Source: an uncultured Aquimarina sp.
Lineage (GTDB): Bacteria > Bacteroidota > Bacteroidia > Flavobacteriales > Flavobacteriaceae
Length of the DNA: 64,000 bases
Reading direction: 5' to 3'
NCBI GenBank assembly: GCA_947493035.1
Contig: CANLOW010000007.1
Span: 81,115-145,114 of the forward strand
Part shown: positions 36,904 to 45,290 of the stretch, piece by piece
Numbering within the stretch: the stretch's first letter is position 1
Layout of the letters: each line of letters opens with the position of its first letter
Translations under genes and position numbers: made by a program
Notes under the pieces: model-generated
Told to the model about the DNA's origin: nothing
The model's database searches: none
The model's input: only the letters and a program-made list of their open reading frames with translations

Positions 36904-37674
36904 ATGGATAATTTAGAGGCCTTAGCAGCAAAACGATTTAAGAGTATAAGAGATCAGCACCAATTAACACAAAAACAGTTTGCAGACAATTTGGGTATAA
37001 AAAACAATATTGCTGACATTGAAAGAGGGAGAACCAAAATAACAGGGTACACAGTAGCTATGTTGACTAAATCATTTGGAATAAATCCTCTTTGGTTGTA
37101 TGGTTTAAGTGCGATTAAAGAAATTCGTGCTCAAAATATGAATGTAAGTCCTAAACTTGTCACTGTTGATAGTACTGATAATGAAAATATGGTTCTTGTC
37201 GATGTAAAAGCTTCTGCTGGGTATCCCTCTAACATTAAAGAACCACATTGGTATCATGAACTACCTGCTTTCAATTTTCCATTACCTGAATTTAGAAATG
37301 CAAGCTTCAGAGGATTCCAAATTCAAGGAGATAGCATGTTTCCCACTTTTAAACCTAAAGAATGGGTTATCGGAAAAGCTATAGATACTATTAATGATGT
37401 ATCTAATAACCGTATCCATGTAATCGTTTTAAAAGACAGTGTTTTAATAAAAAAAGTAAGCTTAGAAAAACAAGCTACCAAGGCACAACTAATTTCCTTA
37501 AATACATTATACCCTCCTATAGAAATTAATATTAATGAAATTCAAGAAATATGGGAGGTTACTAGTAAATTATCATTTGATATCAATTCTACTGAGGAAA
37601 GTGCTAGTATTCATGACTTACAATTAGCTATACAACGATTAGGAAATGAAGTGAGTGCTTTGAAAAACGGGTGA
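36904..37674 (+). CDS. XRE-family HTH repressor with S24/LexA-like peptidase domain
   Basis: A 256-residue regulator of the phage-repressor/LexA type. The N-terminal HTH is at about residues 9-60 (FKSIRDQHQLTQKQFADNLG through ERGRTKI). The C-terminal S24 domain runs from about 95 to 225. It has a candidate Ala-Gly cleavage site (VKASAGYPSN), nucleophile Ser in GDSMFPT, and general-base Lys in VLIKKV, so self-cleavage is possible. A short helix (DLQLAIQRLGNEVSAL) ends the protein. Two similar palindromes lie between it and the divergent 121-residue gene. No phage genes are nearby, so it is probably a chromosomal stress or development regulator. Confidence 0.85.
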   Translation: MDNLEALAAKRFKSIRDQHQLTQKQFADNLGIKNNIADIERGRTKITGYTVAMLTKSFGINPLWLYGLSAIKEIRAQNMNVSPKLVTVDSTDNENMVLVDVKASAGYPSNIKEPHWYHELPAFNFPLPEFRNASFRGFQIQGDSMFPTFKPKEWVIGKAIDTINDVSNNRIHVIVLKDSVLIKKVSLEKQATKAQLISLNTLYPPIEININEIQEIWEVTSKLSFDINSTEESASIHDLQLAIQRLGNEVSALKNG

Positions 37675-37740
37675 AATCTATATATTGACTTTCAATTAAT
37701 AAATATAAATCCCAAATCAGTTTTCTATCAGAAAAAAAAT

Positions 37741-37780
37741 CAGCCTAAATAGTATAGCTTGAAACTATACATTTAGGTTG
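37741..37780 (-). terminator. Terminator of the GH16 lipoprotein gene
   Basis: Arms CAGCCTAAATAGTATAG (37741-37757) and CTATACATTTAGGTTG (37765-37780) with a seven-base loop. The flanking A run on plus becomes a T run on minus. It sits between the convergent repressor and GH16 genes. Confidence 0.75.
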
Positions 37781-37808
37781 AAGTCATTTAAATACAGTGT
37801 ATTTTTAA

Positions 37809-39032
37809 TTAATTGGATGGTTTAAAGACTCTAATCCAATCAACTTTCATTGTGTTTTTTTCTGGATTATTTAATTGCTCATCTGTTGGAGTTCTCCCTG
37901 CATCTACATGCCAATCTTGAGATTCTACATTAATAATTATATCCATAGCTTTATCCATCCCTTTACCATTTTGATAATCAAATGGGTCAATAATACTAAC
38001 ATCTGAAGCATCACTTGCAGCTTTCAATGTCTCAATTGTATATGAACTAGAGGTTGAATGACGTGTCAATTTTTGAAATCCATTTTCAAAATCTAATTGC
38101 CCATTAGTCATAGTAGGATAATCATAGTTCCAATTATTTCCATCTTTTACCGCTAAAGCTTTGTCATATAATACTCTTACTAGTTCTCCATCTATATAAT
38201 ATTCAAAATGGAAAGGACTTATCCAGTTAACACCTATACGAGTGTATTGACGTTCTCCCGAATTGTAATGAAATTCACCCCAACTACTAACCCCTTCACG
38301 TTCAAACCAACTTCCTGTATCTCTCGGCTGATAATCGGTAAAAGGTTGTCTTATAAATGAATGGTGACTAAGATGAATAAATTTAGAAAAGAAAGCATTT
38401 CCCTGCTCATCTCCTCCATAGCATTCTATAATATCAATTTCTTGAGTATCATCAGGGCTTAACAACCAAACATCTGAAGCTAATACAATATCTGCTACAC
38501 TTACTTTTGCTTCAACAAACACTGGCCACTTTACTCTGTTATTTCCTGTTATACAACCTGCACTTATCCCATCAGCTGGACGCCCCATTTTGGGTGCCTG
38601 ACCAAATCTAGGTAAAGACTCATCCCCTTCAACTCTTCGTGATGCTTTCAATACTAAATCATTACCATCTACAGTTACATGGTCGTATTTCCAATATGTA
38701 GTCCCTGGACCATCCCACAAACCATGATAAAAGTTATACCACTTATTATTAGGCCCAAAATCGATTCTATCATCTACAGCATCAAATGTATAATTAAAAT
38801 CATCAGAAGGAGTAGCTTGAAACTCCCAAGATAAATTAGCTCCTAAGCCTGAAGGCAATGCTATTTTATCGAATGTCTCTTCGGTTTCTATTACCACCGG
38901 AGTCTCCTCCTTAGGCTGATCGACAACTGGCGTTACATCACTATCATTTCCGCCACTATCACCATTATCACTTCCACATGAAAAAAGGGCTATTAAAGAC
39001 AACCCTAAAATAATTTCACTACTTATTCTCAT
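37809..39032 (-). CDS. GH16 beta-agarase lipoprotein
   Basis: A 407-residue endo-beta-1,4-agarase of the GH16 family, close in pattern to the secreted marine DagA/AgaA-type agarases. Recognisable segments are NFYHGLWDGPGTTYW, VFVEAKVSVADIVLASDVWLLS, HLSHHSFIRQPFTDYQPRDTG, FHFEYYIDGELVR and PTDEQLNNPEKNTMKVDWIR. The catalytic motif is EIDIIE with Glu198 nucleophile, Asp200 and Glu203 acid/base. It has a lipoprotein signal (LIALFSC, Cys19) and an acidic spacer (SDNGDSGGNDSD), so it is probably anchored on the cell surface and complements the T9SS-released enzymes. It has no CBM. Confidence 0.92.
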   Translation of the reverse strand: MRISSEIILGLSLIALFSCGSDNGDSGGNDSDVTPVVDQPKEETPVVIETEETFDKIALPSGLGANLSWEFQATPSDDFNYTFDAVDDRIDFGPNNKWYNFYHGLWDGPGTTYWKYDHVTVDGNDLVLKASRRVEGDESLPRFGQAPKMGRPADGISAGCITGNNRVKWPVFVEAKVSVADIVLASDVWLLSPDDTQEIDIIECYGGDEQGNAFFSKFIHLSHHSFIRQPFTDYQPRDTGSWFEREGVSSWGEFHYNSGERQYTRIGVNWISPFHFEYYIDGELVRVLYDKALAVKDGNNWNYDYPTMTNGQLDFENGFQKLTRHSTSSSYTIETLKAASDASDVSIIDPFDYQNGKGMDKAMDIIINVESQDWHVDAGRTPTDEQLNNPEKNTMKVDWIRVFKPSN

Positions 39033-39345
39033 AAATCAATACTTTACGAAATCGTTATAGCATTTCTACACACGACTATATTTACAGTGCTAATTTATTG
39101 ATGAACTAAATATTTATAATCCTGTTAATTATCTAAAAACGGATGTATTTTGTGTTTTATATTTAAGTAAACAAGAAACTTTGAAATAGATGGACAACAG
39201 ATTCATTGTACTGATCCTTATCCCTGTAGTGATTAAATGAACTTTATAGATACAAGTATACTAGGTATTTGTTGTCTTTTTCGAATCAGGTCCAGAGTAT
39301 AGTTTAACCTTTCTTTTTAAAAGAAGAAACACAAACAACAAAAAA
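39033..39345. other. Intergenic region between GH16 lipoprotein gene and rpsT terminator
   Basis: AT-rich with no gene seen on either strand. It should contain the promoter of the GH16 agarase gene (read leftward), but no strong TAnnTTTG box stands out, which would fit a gene needing an activator. Confidence 0.5.
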
Positions 39346-39369
39346 ACTCCCTTTTAAAAAAGGGAGTTA
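39346..39369 (-). terminator. Terminator of rpsT operon
   Basis: Arms AACTCCCTTTT (39346-39356) and AAAAGGGAGTT (39359-39369). The A run before it on plus is a T run after it on minus. Confidence 0.85.
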
Positions 39370-39393
39370 AAATATTTTCGAAGATATCAATTA

Positions 39394-39642
39394 CTATAAC
39401 GAGCTTACGTACTTCGTTAATTTAGACTTAGTGTTAGCCGCTTTATTTTTGTGGATAATATTGTTTTTAGCCAATTTATCTACCATAGCGATAACATTAG
39501 GTAATAAAGATTCTGCATCTTCTTTACCTGCCTCACGTAACTTCTTTATAGCAGTACGTGTAGATTTATGTTGATATCTATTTCTTACTTTTTTTGCTTC
39601 GTTACTTCTAATTCTCTTTAACGCTGACTTGTGATTTGCCAT
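39394..39642 (-). CDS. rpsT: 30S ribosomal protein S20
   Basis: S20 is a basic protein that binds 16S rRNA in the small subunit. The 82-residue product begins MANHKSALKRIRSNEAKKVR, as usual for the family, and is rich in Lys and Arg. An in-frame extension of 36 codons to 39750 is rejected because it translates the tRNA-Glu gene. The tRNA's 3' end is 30 bases upstream, so rpsT is very likely cotranscribed with the tRNAs and freed by tRNA processing. Confidence 0.96.
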   Translation of the reverse strand: MANHKSALKRIRSNEAKKVRNRYQHKSTRTAIKKLREAGKEDAESLLPNVIAMVDKLAKNNIIHKNKAANTKSKLTKYVSSL

Positions 39643-39672
39643 TGAATTGTTTTTTAATTTCTTCAAAAAATG

Positions 39673-39744
39673 TAGCCCGTAGGGGAATCGAACCCCTCTT
39701 CCCAGGATGAAAACCTGATGTCCTAACCGATAGACGAACGGGCC
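39673..39744 (-). tRNA. tRNA-Glu (anticodon TTC), copy 1
   Basis: A 72-base cloverleaf on the minus strand. The acceptor stem pairs GGCCCGT with ACGGGCT (one G-U pair). The anticodon arm is CAGG-TTTTCAT-CCTG, giving TTC. The T arm contains GGGGTTCGATTCCCC. It is identical in its mature part to the copy at 39849-39920. No CCA is encoded. Confidence 0.97.
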
Positions 39745-39848
39745 ATACAAACTCGAATTTAAAATGTAATATTTAGAATTTACACATAGCTCTCTATGAG
39801 CTGATATAATTCTGAATTCTACATTATGAATTCATAATTTAAGTATCG

Positions 39849-39920
39849 TAGCCCGTAGGGGAATCGAACCCCTCTTCCCAGGATGAAAACCTGATGTCCT
39901 AACCGATAGACGAACGGGCC
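39849..39920 (-). tRNA. tRNA-Glu (anticodon TTC), copy 2
   Basis: Same 72-base sequence as copy 1, separated from it by 104 bases. It is the first gene after the promoter at 39939-39968. The spacer between the copies has no clear promoter, so both tRNAs and rpsT probably share one transcript. Confidence 0.97.
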
Positions 39921-39938
39921 ATGCCGTAAATGCGGATG

Positions 39939-39968
39939 CAAATATACATCTAAATTTCTATTCCGCAA
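39939..39968 (-). promoter_or_regulatory. Promoter of tRNA-Glu/tRNA-Glu/rpsT
   Basis: On the minus strand TTG (39968-39966), a 19-base spacer, then TATATTTG (39946-39939), 19 bases before the first tRNA. Same spacing as the tRNA-Val promoter. Confidence 0.8.
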
Positions 39969-40013
39969 GCACTGCATTAAAAGTTTTTCTAAAAAATATT
40001 ACTTTTTTATTTC

Positions 40014-41492
40014 CTAGTATGCTTTAGCAAATAAAACTCTTGTACTAGATGGTTTCCCTGAGTACACACACTCACCTTCTTCCTCTTTAAATTCAAAAGG
40101 AATACAACGAATAGTAGCTTTAGTCAATTCTTTGATTTTAGCCTCTGTATCAATGGTTCCATCCCAATGAGCTGCAATAAATCCTCCTTTAGTATCTAAC
40201 ACTTCTTTAAACTCATCAAATGAATTTACTTCTGTGATATGATCATTTCTATAATTCAAAGCTTTTTCAAATAAACTTTCCTGAATTTGACCTAACAATT
40301 CTTTAATATATTCAGCTAAACCTTCTCTAACAACAGCAGTCTTTGTCAAATTATCACGACGTGCTAACTCGACTTGTCCTTTTTCTAAGTCTTTTGGTCC
40401 AATAGCTATTCTTAAAGGCACTCCTTTTAATTCATATTCTGCAAATTTGGCACCTGGTCTCATGGTATCTCTATCATCAAACTTTACAGAAACTCCTAAA
40501 GACCTCAGCTCTTGTACTATTTCATCGGCAACCTCAGAAATTTGAGCTAATTGCTCCTCTCCTTTATATATAGGTACAATTACTACTTGTGTTGGTGCTA
40601 AATTTGGAGGTAACACTAAACCTTGATCATCACTATGAGTCATAATCAAAGCCCCCATCAAACGAGTAGACACACCCCAAGATGTTGCCCATACATGTTC
40701 TTGCTTTCCTTCTTTGGTCGCATATTTTACGTCAAATGCTTTAGCAAAGTTTTGCCCTAAAAAGTGAGATGTTCCTGCTTGTAAAGCTTTCCCGTCTTGC
40801 ATTAGTGCTTCTATACAAAAGGTATCATCAGCCCCTGCAAATCGTTCAGACTCTGTTTTACGTCCCTGAACAACCGGTATCGCCATAAAATTCTGAACAA
40901 AATCAGCATAAATTTGATTCATCTGTGCTGTCTCTGCCAATGCCTCTTCTTTAGTAGCATGAGCTGTATGTCCTTCCTGCCATAAAAATTCTGCTGTACG
41001 CAAAAATAAACGCGTACGCATTTCCCATCGAACAACATTAGCCCATTGATTTACCAAAATAGGCAAATCTCTATATGACTGAATCCATCCCTTATAAGTA
41101 TTCCAAATAATTGCTTCAGATGTCGGCCTAACCACAAGTTCTTCCTCAAGTTTAGCATCAGGGTCTGCAATTAACTTTCCTTCGTTTTCAGGATCTGTTT
41201 TTAATCTATAATGTGTTACAACAGCACATTCTTTAGCAAATCCTTCAGCATTCTTCTCTTCTGCTTCGAATAAACTTTTGGGTACAAAAAGTGGAAAATA
41301 CGCATTTTGATGCCCTGTTTCTTTAAACTTTTTATCTAATTCGGCTTGCATTTTCTCCCAAATAGCATATCCGTAGGGTTTGATAACCATACATCCTCGA
41401 ACGGCAGCATTTTCAGCAAGATCTGCTTTGACTACCAATTCATTATACCATTTCGAATAATCCTCACTACGTTTTGTTAATCCTTTAGCCAT
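40014..41492 (-). CDS. proS: Prolyl-tRNA synthetase (archaeal/eukaryotic type)
   Basis: ProS charges tRNA-Pro. The 492-residue protein lacks the editing insertion of the common bacterial form and matches the short archaeal-type class. Class II motifs are visible: [56 protein letters not shown] and [17 protein letters not shown]. The anticodon-binding domain follows ([12 protein letters not shown]), and the C-terminal part ends in a Tyr as in this class. The start is set at [16 protein letters not shown] rather than six codons further upstream. It lies upstream of the tRNA-Glu/rpsT unit. Confidence 0.95.
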   Translation of the reverse strand: MAKGLTKRSEDYSKWYNELVVKADLAENAAVRGCMVIKPYGYAIWEKMQAELDKKFKETGHQNAYFPLFVPKSLFEAEEKNAEGFAKECAVVTHYRLKTDPENEGKLIADPDAKLEEELVVRPTSEAIIWNTYKGWIQSYRDLPILVNQWANVVRWEMRTRLFLRTAEFLWQEGHTAHATKEEALAETAQMNQIYADFVQNFMAIPVVQGRKTESERFAGADDTFCIEALMQDGKALQAGTSHFLGQNFAKAFDVKYATKEGKQEHVWATSWGVSTRLMGALIMTHSDDQGLVLPPNLAPTQVVIVPIYKGEEQLAQISEVADEIVQELRSLGVSVKFDDRDTMRPGAKFAEYELKGVPLRIAIGPKDLEKGQVELARRDNLTKTAVVREGLAEYIKELLGQIQESLFEKALNYRNDHITEVNSFDEFKEVLDTKGGFIAAHWDGTIDTEAKIKELTKATIRCIPFEFKEEEGECVYSGKPSSTRVLFAKAY

Positions 41493-41504
41493 AGTATCGT
41501 TTTG

Positions 41505-41519
41505 GCACAACTATTGTGC
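41505..41519. repeat. Short inverted repeat at the proS 5' end
   Basis: GCACAA and TTGTGC with a three-base loop, 12 bases upstream of the proS start codon. It could fold in the leader RNA over the ribosome-binding region or be a binding site. Its role is unknown. Confidence 0.35.
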
Positions 41520-41592
41520 TTATTATTTTAAATTTGTGGTTAGGACAAAACTAACTAAATTTAAAATGTTCAACAATTAAAAAACTATAGAT

Positions 41593-42663
41593 ATGCGATT
41601 CCCAGAAAACTCCCCTACAACGTTTTACCGTGGTTTATTTTTCGCATTTCTATCACTTTGCATAACTGCTTGTGGTACTTACCAAGCTGTGACGTATGAT
41701 GATGATGGAATTTATGCGGACTCTAGATCAACTCCTGCACCTCAACCTAGGCCCCAAGCACAAGTAAGTAATGTACCGGCGCAAGCTAATACTAACAATA
41801 ATTTTTTCTCTCAAAAACTTGAAGAATTAAGAAGTGTGAACCAAGAAGAAACTGAAGTCTTTACTGATATTGAAAATTATTCTAGTGGCGACTACAATGA
41901 CACTAATAACAATTCTATAAACAGTAATCCTGGTTGGGAAGATTCTTACAGTGATACAAATACTACTATTAACGTCATCGGCGGTAATGCTTGGGGATAC
42001 AACAACTACTACCCTTTTTGGAATCGTGGATTTCGCAACTTTTATGGCTACAATGGATTTGGTCCTTTCTGGAATAGAGGGTTCTACAATGGTTTCTACA
42101 ACAATCCTTACATAGGGTTTAATTTCGGCTTTAATTCTGGGTATTATGGCCATCCTTTCTATGGCAATGGTTATTACGGAGGCTACTACAATAGACCATA
42201 CAACCATAGATATTACCGAAGCCCTAGATATGTTTATAACACAAGAAGAGTATATACAAGAAATAACAATACTCGATCACGTACTGTCTCAGCGACAAAT
42301 AGACGTGTATACTCTAACTCGAGAGGAGCAAAAACAATAAATAACTCAAGAAACGGTAATACTAATAGACGAGTATACTCTTCGAGAAATAACAATAGTA
42401 ATAACAGAAAATATAATTCTAACAATCGTGCCTATACTTCTAGAAATGGCTCTTCTTCCAATGCTAGAAAGAAAACTAATAATTCATCCAACACGCGTAA
42501 TTATTCTTCTGGCAGAAGTAATTCAGGGAGTTCTAGATCTTATAGTGGCTCTCGTAGCTCAGGTTCTTCTAGAAGCTATAGTCGAGGATCTAGTGGTTCT
42601 AGTCGATCTTACGGAAGAAGCGGTTCTTCGGGATCTAGCAGCAGGTCTTACAGAAGAAGATAA
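41593..42663 (+). CDS. Low-complexity Tyr/Asn/Gly and Ser/Arg-rich lipoprotein
   Basis: A 356-residue lipoprotein (lipidation at Cys27 in CITACGTYQ). A spacer region to about 125 is followed by an aromatic, Asn/Gly/Tyr-rich block (about 128-215: NGFGPFWNRGFYNGFYNN). The C-terminal block (about 216-356) is highly basic and Ser/Arg/Gly-rich, with SGSSRSYSG-type repeats, ending RSYRRR. No catalytic domain is recognised. Similar proteins occur widely in flavobacteria. The composition suggests a disordered, sticky surface protein, possibly interacting with anionic polysaccharide. That is inference. Confidence 0.75.
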   Translation: MRFPENSPTTFYRGLFFAFLSLCITACGTYQAVTYDDDGIYADSRSTPAPQPRPQAQVSNVPAQANTNNNFFSQKLEELRSVNQEETEVFTDIENYSSGDYNDTNNNSINSNPGWEDSYSDTNTTINVIGGNAWGYNNYYPFWNRGFRNFYGYNGFGPFWNRGFYNGFYNNPYIGFNFGFNSGYYGHPFYGNGYYGGYYNRPYNHRYYRSPRYVYNTRRVYTRNNNTRSRTVSATNRRVYSNSRGAKTINNSRNGNTNRRVYSSRNNNSNNRKYNSNNRAYTSRNGSSSNARKKTNNSSNTRNYSSGRSNSGSSRSYSGSRSSGSSRSYSRGSSGSSRSYGRSGSSGSSSRSYRRR

Positions 42664-42715
42664 GACAACTATTGCTTAGATATTGTTCAATACTTAATGA
42701 TTTATCATTAGTAAG

Positions 42716-42792
42716 CTATCTCGGGGCAAGCCCACGAGGTAGTTATATGAAATAAAATTTTAATTTCAAGGCAAGCCTTGCGGTACTATAAC
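42716..42792 (-). repeat. Dispersed intergenic repeat, copy A
   Basis: Read on the minus strand it aligns over about 76 bases with copy B at 58351-58426. Shared blocks include GTTAT, AGGCTTGCCT, GAAAT, TTTATTTC and a CTTGCC/CTTACC block near the end. It contains small inverted repeats (AAGGCTTGCCTT and GGGCTTGCCCC). Confidence 0.6.
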
Positions 42793-42821
42793 CTTTGGCG
42801 GCGTCAATAAAAGTCTTAAAA

Positions 42822-44342
42822 ATGAAAAAACATATATATAACCTCCTTGCTATTTCTATATTAGGATTATCTAGTTTCGCTCAAACCTCTAGTGATGCTT
42901 ATCATTTTAGCAGTAGTCAAAATTTCGGTACGGCTCGTTATCTATCACTTGGTGGTGCATTCGGAGCTTTAGGTGGTGACCTAACAGCAGTTAGTGAAAA
43001 CCCAGCTTCTTCAGCGGTATTTTCTACTTCATATGGAGGTCTTACCGTAGGTTCGAATAACAAAGATTTTTCTAGCACTTATTTTGATACTACTGCAGAA
43101 AGCAACCGAAATAATCTAGTATTCAATCAAATTGGAGGTGTGCTTGTATTAAGGAGTGCTAATCCTGAATCTAGTCTTGAGAAAGTTACATTAGCTATTA
43201 ACTATCAACTAGAAAACGATTTTAGGAATACTATTTTTATTGACGGTGATGCCAATAACTCTATAGCTGATTTTTTTGTAGGTCAAGCTAACGGAATACC
43301 TACTAATGTATTACTGACCAATGGCCTTGATGACGGAATTGTTTATGAAGATATTGGAAGAGATAATCGTTTTGGAAGAACTGGGCAACAAGCCTATTTA
43401 GGATTTCAAACATTATTAATTGACCCCTCTAACATTGACAATGACACATATGTATCTGGAGTAACTTCCTCACCTAATTTTCAAAATACAAGTATAGAAA
43501 GTAGCGGAAGACGTAGTAAATCTACCCTAAACTTAGGATTAAAATATCATAGTGGTTTGCATTTAGGAGCTAATCTTAACATACATCAAATAGATCAAAG
43601 GCGTACCATTAAATTTTCAGAAGAAAATAGTTTTGCTAATGTAGGGTATGAAGTTAACGAAGACACTTTCGGAGCTGGTATTTCTCTAGGGTTGGGTGCT
43701 ATTTACTCAGTTGAAGATATCAGACTTGGTATATCCTATCAAACACCTACTTGGTATGAGGTAACAAATGCTGTTGATGAATTCATAAATGTTAGATATA
43801 ACCAAGATGTAGATATCGAAGGTGACTTAGTAAGTGGTCTGGACATAGACCCGTTACCTGGCATCTTTTTCGATCATCCTGATTACGGACTGCGTACTCC
43901 AGGAAAATTATCATTAAGTGCTGCATATATATTCGGTAAACTTGGCTTAATATCTACTCAATTTGAGCTTCAAGATTTTTCGAATACGCGATATGACAAT
44001 CGCTTTTCAGGAAGCACTACCATCAATCAAAATATTCGAAATACTTTTCAAGCCTCAGAAACTTTCAGAATTGGTGCTGAAGCCAGAGCAAAACAATGGC
44101 GTTTTAGAGCAGGTGCCAACTATAGCACATCTCCTTACCAAGACGAAAGCATCGACGGGGAATCTAAAGGTTTTTCTTTAGGTATTGGATATGATTGGGG
44201 AAAATGGAAATTGGATGGAACATACTCAAAATCGGACACTAATTTCAATGAAACTGCATTTGAGAATAACAATTTTGCCAATTCTGGAAATGTAGACTTA
44301 GATCGCAGTCAGATAACCGTAACACTAGGTGTAAACTTTTAA
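42822..44342 (+). CDS. OmpP1/FadL-like outer-membrane transport protein
   Basis: A 506-residue outer-membrane beta-barrel. A signal peptide (MKKHIYNLLAISILGLSSFAQ) is followed by the typical opening DAYHFSSSQNFGTARYLSLGGAFGALGGDLTAVSENPAS, seen in flavobacterial FadL/OmpP1-like proteins. Many amphipathic strands follow, and the last strand ends in Phe (ITVTLGVNF). FadL-type channels admit hydrophobic compounds, but the substrate here is unknown. I chose ATG 42822 because the signal peptide starts there; an upstream TTG would add only non-conserved residues. It follows the dispersed repeat. Confidence 0.85.
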   Translation: MKKHIYNLLAISILGLSSFAQTSSDAYHFSSSQNFGTARYLSLGGAFGALGGDLTAVSENPASSAVFSTSYGGLTVGSNNKDFSSTYFDTTAESNRNNLVFNQIGGVLVLRSANPESSLEKVTLAINYQLENDFRNTIFIDGDANNSIADFFVGQANGIPTNVLLTNGLDDGIVYEDIGRDNRFGRTGQQAYLGFQTLLIDPSNIDNDTYVSGVTSSPNFQNTSIESSGRRSKSTLNLGLKYHSGLHLGANLNIHQIDQRRTIKFSEENSFANVGYEVNEDTFGAGISLGLGAIYSVEDIRLGISYQTPTWYEVTNAVDEFINVRYNQDVDIEGDLVSGLDIDPLPGIFFDHPDYGLRTPGKLSLSAAYIFGKLGLISTQFELQDFSNTRYDNRFSGSTTINQNIRNTFQASETFRIGAEARAKQWRFRAGANYSTSPYQDESIDGESKGFSLGIGYDWGKWKLDGTYSKSDTNFNETAFENNNFANSGNVDLDRSQITVTLGVNF

Positions 44343-44398
44343 CACAGCTTTAAGCCTCACTTTATAATTACACATTTCACATTCATCGCATAATGTAG

Positions 44399-44406
44399 TA
44401 TCTTTG
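44399..44406 (+). promoter_or_regulatory. -7 promoter box of folE
   Basis: TATCTTTG matches TAnnTTTG, 46 bases before the folE start. No clear -33 partner. Confidence 0.45.
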
Positions 44407-44452
44407 TGCGCTAATTTTATCGCTTATTTCAAGCCACCGAACGTTTATTTGA

Positions 44453-45130
44453 ATGAAAGAACATCAAGAGACTAACGAAGAAGATTTCATAGGAGACAAT
44501 CACATAAGCACTAGTGCAGTGACCCCATTGCGTAAAGATGCTTTCGAACTTTCTCCTGAAGAGAAAATCGATGCCATTCAAGAAGATGTAAAGCGCATCA
44601 TGGAAACTCTAGGGCTTGATCTAACGGACGATAGCCTTAAAGGGACACCTAAACGTGTTGCAAAAATGTTTGTTAACGAAATCTTTGGAGGGTTATACGC
44701 CGAAAACAAACCGAAGGCTTCGACATTTGACAACAATTACAAGTATGGAGAGATGTTAGTAGAGAAAAACATCACTCTGTATTCTACTTGCGAGCACCAT
44801 TTACTACCGATTGTAGGTCGAGCACATGTCGCTTATATTTCTAGTGGAAAAGTAATAGGGCTTTCTAAAATGAATCGTATTGTCGATTATTATGCCAAAA
44901 GACCTCAAGTACAAGAACGCTTAACCATGCAAATAGTTCAAGAGCTTCAAAAAGCTTTAGGAACTGATGATGTTGCTTGTGTTATCGATGCAAAACACCT
45001 TTGCGTAAACTCTAGAGGGATTAGAGATATAGAAAGCAGCACCGTAACTAGCGAATTTGGTGGTAAGTTTAAAGACCCTGCTGTAAAACGCGAATTTTTA
45101 GACTACATTCAACTAGAAACAAAATTCTAA
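44453..45130 (+). CDS. folE: GTP cyclohydrolase I
   Basis: FolE converts GTP to dihydroneopterin triphosphate, the first step of folate (and biopterin) synthesis. The 225-residue protein has a non-conserved acidic N-terminal extension of about 30 residues. The core follows with zinc and active-site residues in STCEHHLLPI, and DAKHLCVNSRGI carries the second Cys and catalytic His. Together with folC at 24.2 kb, two folate genes lie in the window, but they are not linked in an operon. A terminator separates it from cysS. Confidence 0.96.
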   Translation: MKEHQETNEEDFIGDNHISTSAVTPLRKDAFELSPEEKIDAIQEDVKRIMETLGLDLTDDSLKGTPKRVAKMFVNEIFGGLYAENKPKASTFDNNYKYGEMLVEKNITLYSTCEHHLLPIVGRAHVAYISSGKVIGLSKMNRIVDYYAKRPQVQERLTMQIVQELQKALGTDDVACVIDAKHLCVNSRGIRDIESSTVTSEFGGKFKDPAVKREFLDYIQLETKF

Positions 45131-45195
45131 ATATTAATCGAAAGTAAGGCTCTTAGAGAATATACTTTTAAGAACATCTATAAATAAAACTATTA

Positions 45196-45226
45196 AAGTG
45201 CGAATTACTAAAAGTAGTTCGCACTT
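45196..45226 (+). terminator. Terminator between folE and cysS
   Basis: Arms AAGTGCGAA (45196-45204) and TTCGCACTT (45218-45226), extended by a short inner pairing, followed by a T-rich stretch. Confidence 0.75.
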
Positions 45227-45290
45227 CTTTCTTTATACTTTACTATTTCCTTGTATTTTTACCTCGGAAGATTTCAAATACTAAAAAGAT

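Noticed and set aside
36904..37674. Prophage repressor marking an integrated phage
   Set aside because: No integrase, structural or lysis genes and no attachment repeats are seen on either side.
39643..39750. N-terminal extension of rpsT by 36 codons
   Set aside because: The extension is a translation of the tRNA-Glu gene on the same strand; S20 begins at MANHKSALKR.
42146..42679. Alternative-frame ORFs inside the low-complexity lipoprotein gene
   Set aside because: They arise from the repetitive composition in other frames; only the lipoprotein frame has a signal sequence and lipobox.
44453..45130. folE and folC as parts of one folate operon
   Set aside because: They lie 19 kb apart with many unrelated genes and terminators between them.
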